A stretch of DNA of 64,000 bases, from the NCBI RefSeq assembly GCF_017498545.1, contig NZ_CP071793.1, positions 2,046,001 through 2,110,000 of the forward strand, read 5' to 3'. Below the pieces are notes generated by a model. That model saw only the letters and a list, made by a program, of their open reading frames with translations. It was not told where the DNA came from and ran no database searches. Within the stretch, counting starts at the first letter, position 1; the number at the start of each line of letters is the position of its first letter. The translations under genes were made by a program, and so were the position numbers. Of this stretch, positions 9,018-18,121 are shown in pieces. The DNA comes from Sulfidibacter corallicola (GTDB lineage Bacteria > Acidobacteriota > Holophagae > Acanthopleuribacterales > Acanthopleuribacteraceae).

Positions 9018-10277
9018 ATGTTTCTCGATAGATTGGACGGCTGCCTGGACAATGCCCTGTTCCGGTCGATGCTCCATTTCAGTGACGAACGGTTGATGAT
9101 CTTCGATGGTGGCGGCGTCTGTGTCGGAATCGACATTTCGGCCGCGATGTTGCTCGGCTACGACTCGCGCCACGTGGAGCGGTTGTTGGGCGCGCGCTTC
9201 CAGGAGTTGTTTCGTCGCGAACCGCGGGTGTTTTTCCCCCGAATCCGCGAGGCGGGCGAGCAGAAATTTACGCTGAGGGACCAGATCGTCGCTTTCGATT
9301 TCTCCGGGCAGACGATGAGCCTCGAAGTCAAATGCACCCTGTTGTGCGATGACGACCACGAGTTCTTTCTCTTCGCCCTGGCGCCGTCCGCCACCGAATC
9401 GGGACCTACGCAAATCGAGATAGACCAGTACGTTCGGAAATTGACCGAACAGGCTGAAGGCGCCAAGGTCGCCAACGGCTTGATTCACAACCTGGGCAAT
9501 CTTTTCAACAGCATCAATATCAGTACCCAGCATTTGACGGAAACCCTCAAGGACTCCAAAATCCCCGAACTCCTCAAAGCCAATCGCCTGTTTCTCAAGA
9601 ACCTGCATCGCATCGGCGAGTACGTGACCGAAGATCCCGCCGGCCGGTTTCTGCCGGAATTCTACCGATCGGTCGGAGAATTCCTCAAAGAGGACCTGGA
9701 GAAGATGCAGAGCGAATTGGCCGACGTTCAGGAAAAGGTGGGGTTCATCAAGGAAATGATCGGAACCCAACAGGATTACGCCAAATCCGAAGTCAAGACC
9801 CGAAAACTGGCGCTCAACGAAATCGTCGACAAGGCGCTCCAGATCGAGTTGCCGTCGATGCTCAAGCGCGGCATTCGCATCGAAAAGAACTACCAGGACC
9901 AGTTCTACGTCTTCGGCGTCAAATCGAAGGTGCTGCACGTCTTTCTCAACCTGTTCAAGAACGCCAAGGAGGCGATGGCCGGCGAGGATCGCGAGGATGC
10001 CTTCGTGAAGATCCACATCCAGCCGCTCGAGTCCGACCGGGTGGAAGTCATCGTGGCCGACAACGGTGTGGGGATCCCGAAAACCGCGATGGAGAAGATG
10101 TTCACCTACGGTTTCACGACCAAGGCCCACGGCCATGGCTTCGGCCTGTACTCCAGCGCGGAAGCCATGAACGAGCTGGGTGGATCGATCGAAGTGACCA
10201 GCGACGGCCTCGGCAAGGGCGCCTCTTTCCGCCTGGTTTTTCCACGATTTCGCGACACCAGCACTTTCGGCACCTGA
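9018..10277 (+). CDS. sensor histidine kinase, soluble, orphan
   Basis: 419-aa cytoplasmic kinase. Residues ~15-130 look like a PAS-type sensor (SMLHFSDERLMIFDGGGVCVG). A long helical region (~145-275) contains the likely phosphoacceptor His in GLIHNLGNLFNSI, a variant of the usual HE-x-x-N/T H-box. The HATPase_c domain follows: N-box NLFKNAKEAM, G1 box DNGVGIP and G2 box GHGFGLY. There is no transmembrane segment and no receiver or response-regulator gene nearby. GGGAG lies 5 bases before the ATG. Target and signal are unknown. A long antisense open frame here is a shadow. Confidence 0.88.
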   Translation: MFLDRLDGCLDNALFRSMLHFSDERLMIFDGGGVCVGIDISAAMLLGYDSRHVERLLGARFQELFRREPRVFFPRIREAGEQKFTLRDQIVAFDFSGQTMSLEVKCTLLCDDDHEFFLFALAPSATESGPTQIEIDQYVRKLTEQAEGAKVANGLIHNLGNLFNSINISTQHLTETLKDSKIPELLKANRLFLKNLHRIGEYVTEDPAGRFLPEFYRSVGEFLKEDLEKMQSELADVQEKVGFIKEMIGTQQDYAKSEVKTRKLALNEIVDKALQIELPSMLKRGIRIEKNYQDQFYVFGVKSKVLHVFLNLFKNAKEAMAGEDREDAFVKIHIQPLESDRVEVIVADNGVGIPKTAMEKMFTYGFTTKAHGHGFGLYSSAEAMNELGGSIEVTSDGLGKGASFRLVFPRFRDTSTFGT

Positions 10278-10302
10278 TCGGCACCATCTTTTACTCAGGG
10301 GA

Positions 10303-11937
10303 CTACGGGTCGGTCGGCCAAAGATGGGCGAACAAACGGGCGGGTTCCTCGCTGAAATTCTTGACCTGTTGATAGGCCTCGGGAAAACGGCGTTTTCGCG
10401 CCAGCGCGCCACTTTGTTGAATGTTCCTGAACTCTGCCAGCATCAGTTTCTTGGCGGCCGAAGCCTCTGTCTTGAACTGCCGCATTCGGTTGTGGAACCG
10501 CTGAAGGAACAGGGCCCGGTCCATCTCGTTCATGCGCGGATTGGCGAGCTGTGGTGCACCCAGTTCGAATCCCCCCGTGACGTATTCTCGAAAGCGCTCC
10601 TTCAGATGTGCCATTTGGGTATCGTCATCCTGCTCGAACTCGATGCGAAGCGTATTTCCTTCGCCCCGTATCAGGAGATTGGTGCGCAGTCCGCCGCCCG
10701 CGGCGAGCCATTCGCCGAAAAAGTTCAAGTAGTCGATCAGGGTGATGCGAATCGCGATTGGCACCCGGAGAGAAAAGGCCCAGCGGTTTCGGCGTTTGAA
10801 CAGGTCCCACAGGCTGAGATGAAAGTGGGGGCCCTTGCCGAACTCCCCTTCGGCCGGAAAACGGCTGCCGGGCAGGGGGGTCAGGATTTCGCCGGGCTGC
10901 CCGTCGACGCGGACCGCCTCCACCGCGAAATCGGTGTAGACATAGCGGGTTCGATTCAGGGTCGCTTGGTCGACCTCGGCAAAGAACCCCTCCACACAGG
11001 AGAGAACCGCGCCGGTGAAGTCGCAGTTCACCAGCCGCGTCCCCGAAAATGAGACGCCCAACAATTTGGCATGCCGAAAGTTGTAGTTGACCAGCTCGCG
11101 GATCCCGCCGAAGTTGGCGCCGTCCAGCACGGATTCCGAGAAGTCGAAGCCCATGATGTCGCCGCGTTTCTGCTCGGGTGAGGAGGCCATGAAGCGCGTA
11201 TTGGCGCCTTCGCAATGCAATCCCTGACGGAAGCGGGCCGCCTCGAAATTTCCCGGTGCGCGCATGCGCACGCCGCGAAACGTGGCCGAGCCCTTGAAGT
11301 CGGCCTTGCGAAAGGAAGCATTGCCCGAAAAGGCCGCCTCGTTGAAGCCGGCGGCGTGTTGGAAAGAGCCCGAGTCGAAATAACAATCGGCTTTGAACTC
11401 CGCTCCGAAGAACAGGGCCGGGCCGGCGAAGTGCACCGAGGAAAACAGGGTGGGCTCTTCGAAAACGGTGTGATCGAAGACGGTCTCATCATCGAAATGC
11501 GCATTGGCGAAGGAGGTCTTTCCCCCGAAATGGGCCCTGGAAAAGTCGGCCCGGTCGTAGAACCGGCAACCGGTCATTTGGGCGCCCTTTTCGAACTGGC
11601 AACGACGGAAGTTCACCGGCCCGGTGAACACGGCATCGCGAAAATCCACCATGTCGGTGAACCGCACCTCGGTAAAGTCCATTTCCGGGAACACGAAGCC
11701 CGTGAAGTTGTCGACCGCGATGGTCCTGCCCGACGTATCGTCTTCGAAAAAGCCGGCGAATTCACGGCGGAAGGCCGCGGCCTTTTCTCCCACATTTTCG
11801 CTGTGAAAGACGCAGTACACGTCGCCATTGGTGTTCAGGCGGTCGCAGGGTAGCGTGATCACCTGACGCGCGTCTTCGGTCTGCAACACCACGCGGTGAA
11901 CGTAGGGGCACGGACTTACATTTGCGGGAATCGACAT
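10303..11937 (-). CDS. pentapeptide-repeat protein
   Basis: 544 aa counted from the ATG at 11937; a TTG six bases upstream is an alternative. Residues ~70-310 contain many A/F-x-F pentapeptide-like repeats (FTDMVDFRDAVF, FRKADFKGSATF, DGANFGG, NCDFTGAVL), which form a right-handed quadrilateral beta-helix. The flanks differ: residues 1-60 have a short Cys-containing region and ~350-540 are charged and helical with LKERFREYV and an Arg/Lys-rich end. No signal peptide is present, so it is probably cytoplasmic. Pentapeptide proteins include gyrase protectors and scaffolds; nothing here decides the role. The dodecin gene lies 54 bases upstream on the same strand. Confidence 0.85.
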   Translation of the reverse strand: MSIPANVSPCPYVHRVVLQTEDARQVITLPCDRLNTNGDVYCVFHSENVGEKAAAFRREFAGFFEDDTSGRTIAVDNFTGFVFPEMDFTEVRFTDMVDFRDAVFTGPVNFRRCQFEKGAQMTGCRFYDRADFSRAHFGGKTSFANAHFDDETVFDHTVFEEPTLFSSVHFAGPALFFGAEFKADCYFDSGSFQHAAGFNEAAFSGNASFRKADFKGSATFRGVRMRAPGNFEAARFRQGLHCEGANTRFMASSPEQKRGDIMGFDFSESVLDGANFGGIRELVNYNFRHAKLLGVSFSGTRLVNCDFTGAVLSCVEGFFAEVDQATLNRTRYVYTDFAVEAVRVDGQPGEILTPLPGSRFPAEGEFGKGPHFHLSLWDLFKRRNRWAFSLRVPIAIRITLIDYLNFFGEWLAAGGGLRTNLLIRGEGNTLRIEFEQDDDTQMAHLKERFREYVTGGFELGAPQLANPRMNEMDRALFLQRFHNRMRQFKTEASAAKKLMLAEFRNIQQSGALARKRRFPEAYQQVKNFSEEPARLFAHLWPTDP

Positions 11938-11991
11938 GGGCAACAGATCCGAAGATCGCGTTCGGGAAAGAGGGATGGGGTGATGGAGCGG

Positions 11992-12201
11992 TCACTCGTC
12001 AAGGGTGAAGCCGACCTTGATCGTGACTTGCCAGTAATTGATGTGTCCGTCTTTGATGTTTCCACGCGTGTCGACCACCTCGAACCAGCGGATGTTGTGA
12101 ATCGACTTGGAGGCGCGGGTAATCGCGTTTTGGACGGCATCTTCGATGCCCGAGTGAGAAGTGCCCGTTAATTCGACCAATTTATAGATGTGATCGCTCA
12201 T
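11992..12201 (-). CDS. dodecin (flavin-binding)
   Basis: Small flavin-storage protein that forms hollow dodecamers. 69 aa, the usual length. Pattern: [24 protein letters not shown], then [17 protein letters not shown] and [17 protein letters not shown]. The Trp in RWFEV corresponds to the residue that stacks on flavin in known dodecins. I chose the ATG at 12201 because GGAG stands 8 bases before it and homologues begin here; the reading frame stays open far upstream without homology. It precedes the pentapeptide gene and may share its transcript. Confidence 0.93.
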   Translation of the reverse strand: MSDHIYKLVELTGTSHSGIEDAVQNAITRASKSIHNIRWFEVVDTRGNIKDGHINYWQVTIKVGFTLDE

Positions 12202-12344
12202 AAACGACAACTCCATTTCAGGTCGCCCCGCGACCCAAGGTGTGGGCCGGTTTCCCGGCTGGGTTTTGTCAAGAAAGTGTGAATCCACCTTAACCCAATT
12301 CGCCGACGCCTGGCAAGTCGCCCGGTTGCCGCGGAGACAAAAAA

Positions 12345-12367
12345 GCCCGAGGTGGAAAACCTCGGGC
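12345..12367 (-). terminator. Rho-independent terminator on the minus strand
   Basis: Perfect 9-bp stem (12345-12353 with 12359-12367), 5-base loop, followed on the minus strand by six T (12339-12344). It lies about 320 bases past the serine protease stop codon and 140 bases before the dodecin start, so it separates the two units. Confidence 0.8.
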
Positions 12368-12559
12368 CGAAAACGAGGGATGTACCCGCGGTCGCATTGC
12401 GACGATCGCGTGTGGTACCTGGAAGCGGGGAGGGGTGACGAACGATCTGTTCTCGTCAACTCGACCCCGTCGAACAAATTCTTCCGAAGATCATCGAATC
12501 TCTGAAGGGCCGAGACGATCGCGAATAAACCGCCAGGATCGGCGATCGCTCGGCCGTGT

Positions 12560-12619
12560 GGTATCGGGCGTCCTCGCTCCGGTGCGGTTACCGCGACCGG
12601 ATCGCCGGAGCCCGATACC
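12560..12619. repeat. inverted repeat GGTATCGGGC / GCCCGATACC
   Basis: 10-bp perfect arms (12560-12569 and 12610-12619) 40 bases apart, with a second inner CTCCGG/CCGGAG pair. The right arm and its flank (12610-12631) recur with two small differences at 18816-18836 in another spacer. Confidence 0.6.
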
Positions 12620-12683
12620 TGTCCATCCCGTCGACCGAACTCGAGGTTCCCGAGATCGGACCGACTTGGGATGGGTCGTTCAC

Positions 12684-14597
12684 TTAGCGGTAGTAGGCAT
12701 CCAGGCGAACACCGGAGTAGGTCCGGTAGGCGCGAATGCTGATGTACCAGGTGCCGGCCGTCGGATTGCTGACGTCGACGGTTTCGTTGTTGCCGTTCCG
12801 GTAGGGACGGTAGTCCCAACTGGAAGTGGTCGGCTGGGCGCCGTAACGGACGTAGACGTCGGCGTCACCGGTGCCACCGGAAAGGTCGATGTCCAGTTCC
12901 GTGGCACTTGCGGGTACGTCGAGCGTGTAGTGCCGCCATTGACCCTGGCTACCGGAAAGGTTGGTTTCGGTGAACCCGCCGTCGGTCGGCGTGCCGGTGT
13001 CGTAGCTGGCGACCAGCGTCACACCGGAGAAGTTGCTGTAGGCGCGAATGCCCACGTAGTAGCGACCGGTCTGCGGGCTGCTGACCGAGCAGGTTTCGTT
13101 GTTGCCGCTCCGGTAGGGACGGCAATCGTAGCTGGAGGTGGTGGGTTGGGAACCGAAGCGGGTGTAGAGATCGGCATCGCCGCTACCGCCGGAAATCTGG
13201 AATTCCAGGTTGGAGGCGTCCGCGGGTACGTCGATGAAAAAGAAGAAGAAATCACCGGTGGAACCGCTGAGGCCGCTGACGGGCACGCCGTTGTCCAGCT
13301 CGCCGTCGGTGCCGGTGCCGCCGTCGCCACCGTCGCCGCCGTCGCCGCCATCACCGCCGTCGCCGCCGCTGCCATCGGGAATGGTGCCGCCAAAGAAGCT
13401 GGACACTTCGGGCCAGATCTTGGCGATCTGAACGCCTTGGTTGGTGCAGCCGCCGAAGTGGTGCAGTGCGATGGCTTTGTGGCTGGAGCGGGCCAGAACC
13501 GGAGAACCTGAGGAACCGCCGATGGTGTCGCAGTAGTATCCGGAATCGGTGTTGGTGCCGCGGCCGTTGGCGTTGACCACGTCGATGCGGCAAACGTTGC
13601 CCGTGTTCTGGTCACTTTCGATCGCCATTTCCTTGGGGTTGCCGGAGCCGTGCTGAGGAATGTAAATTTCCTCGTTTTGGGTCGGCGTACGTACATCCAG
13701 GCCCAGGTTGCCGAACTGCGTGATGCTGGAGAAGTTGTTTACGGAGAACAGGGTGTAGTCCAGCGTGTAGTCCGAGGCATACATGGTGTTGCCGGACACT
13801 TTCACGCCGGCGGTGGTGCCGCCGCTGCCACAACCGGTACGACGATAATCGAACCAGACTTCCGTGCTGGCCACGCCGCTGGCCGAGTTGGTGCAGTGCT
13901 CGTTGGTGAACAGGTGGTTGCCGTCGCCCACACGCCAGCCGGTGCAGAGGCCGCTGCCGCCGATCAGAAGGCGCGCGACCGCGCGAGAGCGGTCGTATTC
14001 GGTCGGATGGCTGGTTTCCCAGCACACGACGTCGTAACGCTCCATGGCACCGCAGGTGGACTCGCCGTGCAGCGGCTCACCGTACAACTCTTCGATGACT
14101 TCCTCGGGGAAACCTTCGGAGTACTGGGTGATGTGGATGCCGTAGCCGCGGATGGCCGGCATCGGGACGTGGTGTTTGTTGTAGAGGGTCAGTACGGCCG
14201 TGTCGCCGGAAATCGACATCGCGGAAAAGCTGCGCACGCCGTCCTGGCCGAGCTCTTCGTCCACGGTGAAGTCGTTGCCGCCATGGGAGCTATAGATATA
14301 GCGTTCGGTACCCTTGGCATTGGCGATTTCGAGGTAGACGCCTTTGGGCAGGAAGAAATAGTCGAAGTGTACCTTGATGAAGGACGCGCCCTCGGCGTAA
14401 ATGACCTGTCGCTTTTCCTGAGTGCTGGCTTCGAACGGGGTGGTTTCGAAGCTGATGTTCTTGGAAACCAAGTCGGCGACTTCGATGACTTGGGGACGAG
14501 GTTGATTTTCCGATTGGGCGAAGCAGAGACCGGTGCTCGTGAAAAGGAAAACGCAAGCGATTAAAAGAACGATTTTTGAGCGAAGCATATTGCTCAT
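12684..14597 (-). CDS. secreted trypsin-like serine protease with two C-terminal PPC domains
   Basis: 637 aa. Signal peptide ~1-28 ending FAQ. A pro/accessory region spans ~30-190. The S1 catalytic domain (~190-405) has His234 (LFTNEHC), Asp280 (LDYTLF) and Ser363 (GGSSGSP); spaced cysteines suggest disulfides, as in lysyl-endopeptidase-like bacterial S1 enzymes. A (GGD)n linker follows at ~414-430. Two pre-peptidase C-terminal (PPC) beta domains come at ~435-535 and ~540-637, each with a GDADLY/GDADVY strand and a [17 protein letters not shown] core. PPC domains are usually removed after secretion. GGAGA lies 8 bases before the ATG (14597). It has no co-directional partner. Confidence 0.93.
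   Translation of the reverse strand: MSNMLRSKIVLLIACVFLFTSTGLCFAQSENQPRPQVIEVADLVSKNISFETTPFEASTQEKRQVIYAEGASFIKVHFDYFFLPKGVYLEIANAKGTERYIYSSHGGNDFTVDEELGQDGVRSFSAMSISGDTAVLTLYNKHHVPMPAIRGYGIHITQYSEGFPEEVIEELYGEPLHGESTCGAMERYDVVCWETSHPTEYDRSRAVARLLIGGSGLCTGWRVGDGNHLFTNEHCTNSASGVASTEVWFDYRRTGCGSGGTTAGVKVSGNTMYASDYTLDYTLFSVNNFSSITQFGNLGLDVRTPTQNEEIYIPQHGSGNPKEMAIESDQNTGNVCRIDVVNANGRGTNTDSGYYCDTIGGSSGSPVLARSSHKAIALHHFGGCTNQGVQIAKIWPEVSSFFGGTIPDGSGGDGGDGGDGGDGGDGGTGTDGELDNGVPVSGLSGSTGDFFFFFIDVPADASNLEFQISGGSGDADLYTRFGSQPTTSSYDCRPYRSGNNETCSVSSPQTGRYYVGIRAYSNFSGVTLVASYDTGTPTDGGFTETNLSGSQGQWRHYTLDVPASATELDIDLSGGTGDADVYVRYGAQPTTSSWDYRPYRNGNNETVDVSNPTAGTWYISIRAYRTYSGVRLDAYYR
13318..13371. repeat. 9-base tandem repeat coding for (GGD)n
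   Basis: Five to six near-perfect 9-base units inside the serine protease gene, encoding the Gly-Gly-Asp linker between catalytic and PPC domains. Unit length is a multiple of three, so copy-number change would alter linker length without a frameshift. Confidence 0.8.
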
Positions 14598-15040
14598 TTC
14601 TGTAATCTCCTCTCTCGGTAAGAGTGAATTTGGTGTCTAAAAGAGGTCCAAAGATAGTTCCGGCCAGCCCAAAAGGCGGCTGGAAAATGGGCCGATCTAT
14701 GCGGCCAAAAGACGAGGGACGACCCTTATGGGGCACGACCCATTGGAAGATCCAAATTGGTGTTCAGAAGCAGTGAAGGACTTGAGGGGTATTGTAAAAC
14801 AAGTGTAAACAAAAGCAATTACCTAAATTTACACAAGTGATTTTCTGTGTGCTTCACTTCACTTTGTGGTTTGCTTACTGCCTGTATATAAATGGGATAT
14901 GAAAGAAAGCCGGGTGCGAAAAATGTAAAGAATACGTCATGGAGGTGATGGAGATCACGCTTTGGGCCTTTCGGATCAGTCGCTCGGCCTATCCTTTTCG
15001 CCCCGGAATTCGAGCCGATCAATCGATCGGTTTTTGCCTC
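14598..15040. other. intergenic, AT-rich leader of the protease gene
   Basis: 443 bases between the protease start and the SGNH-like gene's stop. The 14770-14930 part is distinctly AT-rich and holds the candidate promoter listed separately. No gene seen. Confidence 0.4.
14791..14818 (-). promoter_or_regulatory. candidate sigma-70 promoter for the serine protease gene
   Basis: On the minus strand TTGCTT (14813-14818) and TACAAT (14791-14796) are separated by 16 bases in an AT-rich patch about 190 bases before the ATG. Picked by eye; untested. Confidence 0.3.
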
Positions 15041-15817
15041 TCAAAAACAGCGAAGCGTGACGTTCGGGCGCAGTTCCAGCGTGCGGTCGGGAAAATGGCG
15101 CGACCACCACAGGCGGCGGTACCGTTCCAACGGCGTGCGCCAGACGTCGATTTTGCTGCAAGCCAGGTTGCCCCGTCGCAGGCTGTCCATTTGAAACAGG
15201 GGGCCCAGCCATGCGGAAAACGCGGTTTCGCGATGGCGCCATTTGAGATGGAAATGATCGGGGCCGTACCATTCGTTTCGTGTAGGCAGCAACGGTATGC
15301 CCGTGTCCGCACAAACCCGAACCACGCGGTCGTGCACGTCTTCCGCGATCGAAAGCGTTCGGGCGCGATCGGCCTTGGAGAACGGAAAGAAGAGGCGCCT
15401 GAGCACATTGAATTTCCACGTGGGCATGCGCCTGACATTTTCCAGGGGCAGGTCGGTGACGGCGATGGTGCTGTTCATCGCCTTCAACTCCGAAATCAAC
15501 GTGCGCAACCATTGCTCGAGTGCGCCGCTGTTCTCGGTCAGGAGAATGTCGTTGCCGATGTCGGTCAGCAAGGCGAAACAGCGGGTCTCCGGTCGTGCGT
15601 TCATCAGCGTCCGCGCATGGCGGATCAGGTTGCAGCGAATCAACCCCGGATATCCGTACAGGCCGCAACTGCCGAACACGCCGTAGGAGCGTCCTGGCCC
15701 ATGCGCGGCCAAGATGGTGGTCGGGATAGTTTCGCTATCACCTTGGGTGGCGAAACCCGTCGCCAGGTCGACGGCGACCGGCAGGGCCAAGGTCAGATTG
15801 CTGGCTCCGAAAAACAT
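15041..15817 (-). CDS. SGNH-hydrolase-like protein, 5' end uncertain
   Basis: 258 aa from the first ATG (15817). Block I is FFGASNL with Ser in the nucleophile place, block III is TDIGNDIL with the Asn, and block V is GPDHFHL with Asp and His, the SGNH esterase/acyltransferase layout. The ATG falls only two residues before block I and has no ribosome binding site. The frame remains open 32 codons further (reading ...IQRFIDPAPRLV) without an ATG, GTG or TTG, then hits TGA. Either the first beta-strand is encoded from a non-standard start or the 5' end is damaged. Substrate is unknown. Confidence 0.65.
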   Translation of the reverse strand: MFFGASNLTLALPVAVDLATGFATQGDSETIPTTILAAHGPGRSYGVFGSCGLYGYPGLIRCNLIRHARTLMNARPETRCFALLTDIGNDILLTENSGALEQWLRTLISELKAMNSTIAVTDLPLENVRRMPTWKFNVLRRLFFPFSKADRARTLSIAEDVHDRVVRVCADTGIPLLPTRNEWYGPDHFHLKWRHRETAFSAWLGPLFQMDSLRRGNLACSKIDVWRTPLERYRRLWWSRHFPDRTLELRPNVTLRCF

Positions 15818-16033
15818 GACCAGGCGTGGGGCTGGGTCGATGAAACGCTGGATTTCCGAACTCCCTGCGATGGTTTCCGGGGTGCCGAGTTCGGCCCCTA
15901 CCGCTCCGGACCCCGATCAACACTTGATAGGAAACGGGCTTTTGTGGTTTTCTCAAATAAAACGTCGCCGTCCGAAACCCCCATCATGGTGTGTCGACCA
16001 CCCTAACCAGGGATTTCTCGAAGGGAGTTTACC

Positions 16034-16399
16034 GTGATTTACCACCTTTTGACTCCTGAAGATTGGCGTGCTTGCGGAGATCGCACCAGCTATCGGCCCG
16101 CATCTCTAGCCAAAGAAGGTTTCATTCACTGTTCCACTCGCGATCAATTGTTGGACACCGCCATGCGGTACTTCGATCACCGGCCGGAACTGTTGGTGTT
16201 GGTCATCGAACCCGGTCGCGTCGTTCCCAACATACTTTATGAAGGATCGGCGGAGCGGGGCCAGGCCTTTCCCCACATTTACGGAGCCCTGAATCGCGAT
16301 GCGATTCTGGCGGTCTACCCGTTGACTCGCGCGGAGCATGGAGGCTTTCAGCTACCCGATGCGATCGGGGTTCGATCGCCGGTCGACGACGAACCTTAG
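16034..16399 (+). CDS. DUF952 domain protein
   Basis: 121 aa, the usual size. The DUF952 pattern is clear: IYHLLTPEDW, then SLAKEGFIHCSTRDQL, LLVLVIEPGRV and FPHIYGALNRDAILAV. The family adopts an ADP-ribosyltransferase-like fold with an unknown role. The start is GTG at 16034 with GGAG 6 bases upstream. It is flanked by genes on the opposite strand. Confidence 0.88.
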   Translation: MIYHLLTPEDWRACGDRTSYRPASLAKEGFIHCSTRDQLLDTAMRYFDHRPELLVLVIEPGRVVPNILYEGSAERGQAFPHIYGALNRDAILAVYPLTRAEHGGFQLPDAIGVRSPVDDEP

Positions 16400-16463
16400 G
16401 GTATTCCCGGGTGATGGGTAAGCCTTTTTTCCACAGAGTCGCCGTTCGGGATGGAAAGCCACG

Positions 16464-16901
16464 TCAAACTCGATTCAGCTCGAAGGTTTCCAGGTCACGC
16501 AGGTATTCTTCCAACCACTCGGCGGCGAAACGTTTGGTGGACCAGCGCTCGCGGGTGAGCCTGTTCCGGTAACCGGGCTTGAGCAGGTAGACCCAAGCCG
16601 TGCGGGCGTCTTCCACCTTGTCCTGGTCCAAGAACACGCGCACCGGCAGTAAGTTCCGCTTGAATTCCTGGCCTTCGTAGGCGTCCAGGCGCAACAGGGT
16701 TGTCGTGTCGATGCCGGTGAGAAACGTACCCGGTTGCGATTCGCCGACCTTGGGAACCAGTGCCGGGTAATGGGTGCCGTTGACTTTGTAGGCCGCGTAG
16801 TTGTCGATTCGCGCGGGAAGAGCCGACCAGTGACCCCCCGCAACTCGGTCAAATACCTCGCGAACCATGAGGGTGCCGTATGCAAAGAGATCGTGACTCA
16901 T
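16464..16901 (-). CDS. gamma-glutamylcyclotransferase-like (AIG2/GGACT) protein
   Basis: 145 aa. The family opening FAYGTLM is at residues 5-11; the substrate-binding YGTL loop and the Glu of AYEGQEFKR (catalytic Glu of the family) are present. Such enzymes cyclise gamma-glutamyl amines or gamma-glutamyl-epsilon-lysine to 5-oxoproline, but many bacterial members are uncharacterised. The start was placed at 16901, where homologues begin and GGAAG is 4-5 bases upstream; a longer frame would run into the preceding gene. It lies 28 bases after the glycosyltransferase gene and is probably co-transcribed with it. Confidence 0.85.
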   Translation of the reverse strand: MSHDLFAYGTLMVREVFDRVAGGHWSALPARIDNYAAYKVNGTHYPALVPKVGESQPGTFLTGIDTTTLLRLDAYEGQEFKRNLLPVRVFLDQDKVEDARTAWVYLLKPGYRNRLTRERWSTKRFAAEWLEEYLRDLETFELNRV

Positions 16902-16929
16902 CGCTTCCAACCTAAACTTCAAGAGTTCG

Positions 16930-17670
16930 TCAATGCTGCCTCTGCGTTGTGAATTCACTTGCAAGCGCGCGGTTCACTGGTTTGGAAAGGATCGTGAAAC
17001 GGAGGGTTTCGTAAAGGTCCTTGAAACTGAATCGGTTTCGGTTTCCCGAAGAAGGACCCACCCCGATCGGCACCTCCCAATAACGGGCGCCGGCCTTGGC
17101 GGCCAGGTATTTGAGTTCGATTTGAAAGGCCGATCCCCGCGATTGGATCTGGCCGAAATTGATCCGGGCCAGCACCTCTTTGTGCCATCCGTTGAATCCA
17201 CCCGACATGTCTAGCACCGGGGTGTTGAGCCGCTGCTTGATCCATCGGGACCACAGACGCGAGAACATGAGGCGCCATTTGGCGCTGCCGGAATCGCCCG
17301 AACCCGCCACGAAACGCGAGCCCACGACGCCGGTCGCCGCGCGGGTGGCGGTGATCAGTTGTTGAAGGTCGGCGGGATGGTGTGAAAAATCCGCATTCAT
17401 CTGAAACAGCCAGGGATAGCCGTGAGCCAAGCCCCAGCGGAAGCCCGCCAGATAGGAGGTGCCGAGACCGAGCCGTTTCTCGTGGAACAGGTGGTGCACG
17501 CGCCCGGGAAAGACCTCTTCGAGCTTGAGAATGATTTTACGCGTGTCGTCCGTGGAGCCGTCGTCGATGAACAGGATCTCCGTGGCGTCGTTCACGTGGA
17601 GCACCCCGATACCCAGGCTCTCCAAGGTAGCGGCAGCATTGTAAGTGGGAATCATAACCAGGTAGTTCAC
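16930..17670 (-). CDS. family-2 glycosyltransferase, polyprenyl-phosphate mannose synthase-like
   Basis: 246 aa. Opening VMIPTYNAAATLESL, then ILFIDDGSTDDT (nucleotide-sugar binding) and FQMNADFSHHPADL, where DADxSHxP of DPM1-type enzymes appears as NADFSHHP. MSGGFNGWHKEVL matches the SGFR/GF region of polyprenol-phosphate mannosyltransferases. There are no C-terminal membrane helices, so it is the soluble, membrane-associated type. It is predicted to load a sugar from GDP/UDP onto a polyprenyl phosphate. The start is GTG at 17670 with AGAGG upstream. Asn for the first Asp of the DxD-like motif is noteworthy. Confidence 0.85.
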   Translation of the reverse strand: MNYLVMIPTYNAAATLESLGIGVLHVNDATEILFIDDGSTDDTRKIILKLEEVFPGRVHHLFHEKRLGLGTSYLAGFRWGLAHGYPWLFQMNADFSHHPADLQQLITATRAATGVVGSRFVAGSGDSGSAKWRLMFSRLWSRWIKQRLNTPVLDMSGGFNGWHKEVLARINFGQIQSRGSAFQIELKYLAAKAGARYWEVPIGVGPSSGNRNRFSFKDLYETLRFTILSKPVNRALASEFTTQRQH

Positions 17671-18121
17671 CGGTCTTCACCTCTCCTCGTATGTTGCGAT
17701 AGGCCGGTTGGTGATGGGCGTCGGGGTCGACCGACGGGTGGAGTCGAGACATGCGACCGGTGCCGCCTGGACCCTGGGAATTTGGTTCGAAGCGAGCCTT
17801 GTGATGGATCGCCGTCTTGAAGAGAGCCGCGGTACACAAAGACGACCGTCGACTGATGTCGATGCTCTCACGGAAATGGGGAGAGCTCATAGTGAGGGGA
17901 GGAATATAGTGGTAAATGAAATAAAAAGGATAGAAATGAAGGAAGAAAACGCCATGGACTCTTTCGGAAAGCCTTGACACCAAAGCGTTGTGCGCCGTCC
18001 TGCAGCAATGCTCCCACACATGGCGGTCGAGGGGCAGTTGATGTGAGTCACAAAATCTCGATTTTTGCGAATCCTCCTGTAAGATAGCCCTTATGCCCTC
18101 GAAAATTCAGGAGGTTTCACG
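17671..18121. other. intergenic between divergent genes
   Basis: 451 bases. No protein-like frame. It includes an AT-rich part at 17900-17950 and the ribosome binding site (CAGGAGG) of the ankyrin gene at its right end. Confidence 0.4.

Noticed and set aside
8727..10412. Open frame of 561 codons on the minus strand
   Set aside because: Opposite the histidine kinase, whose motifs are clear.
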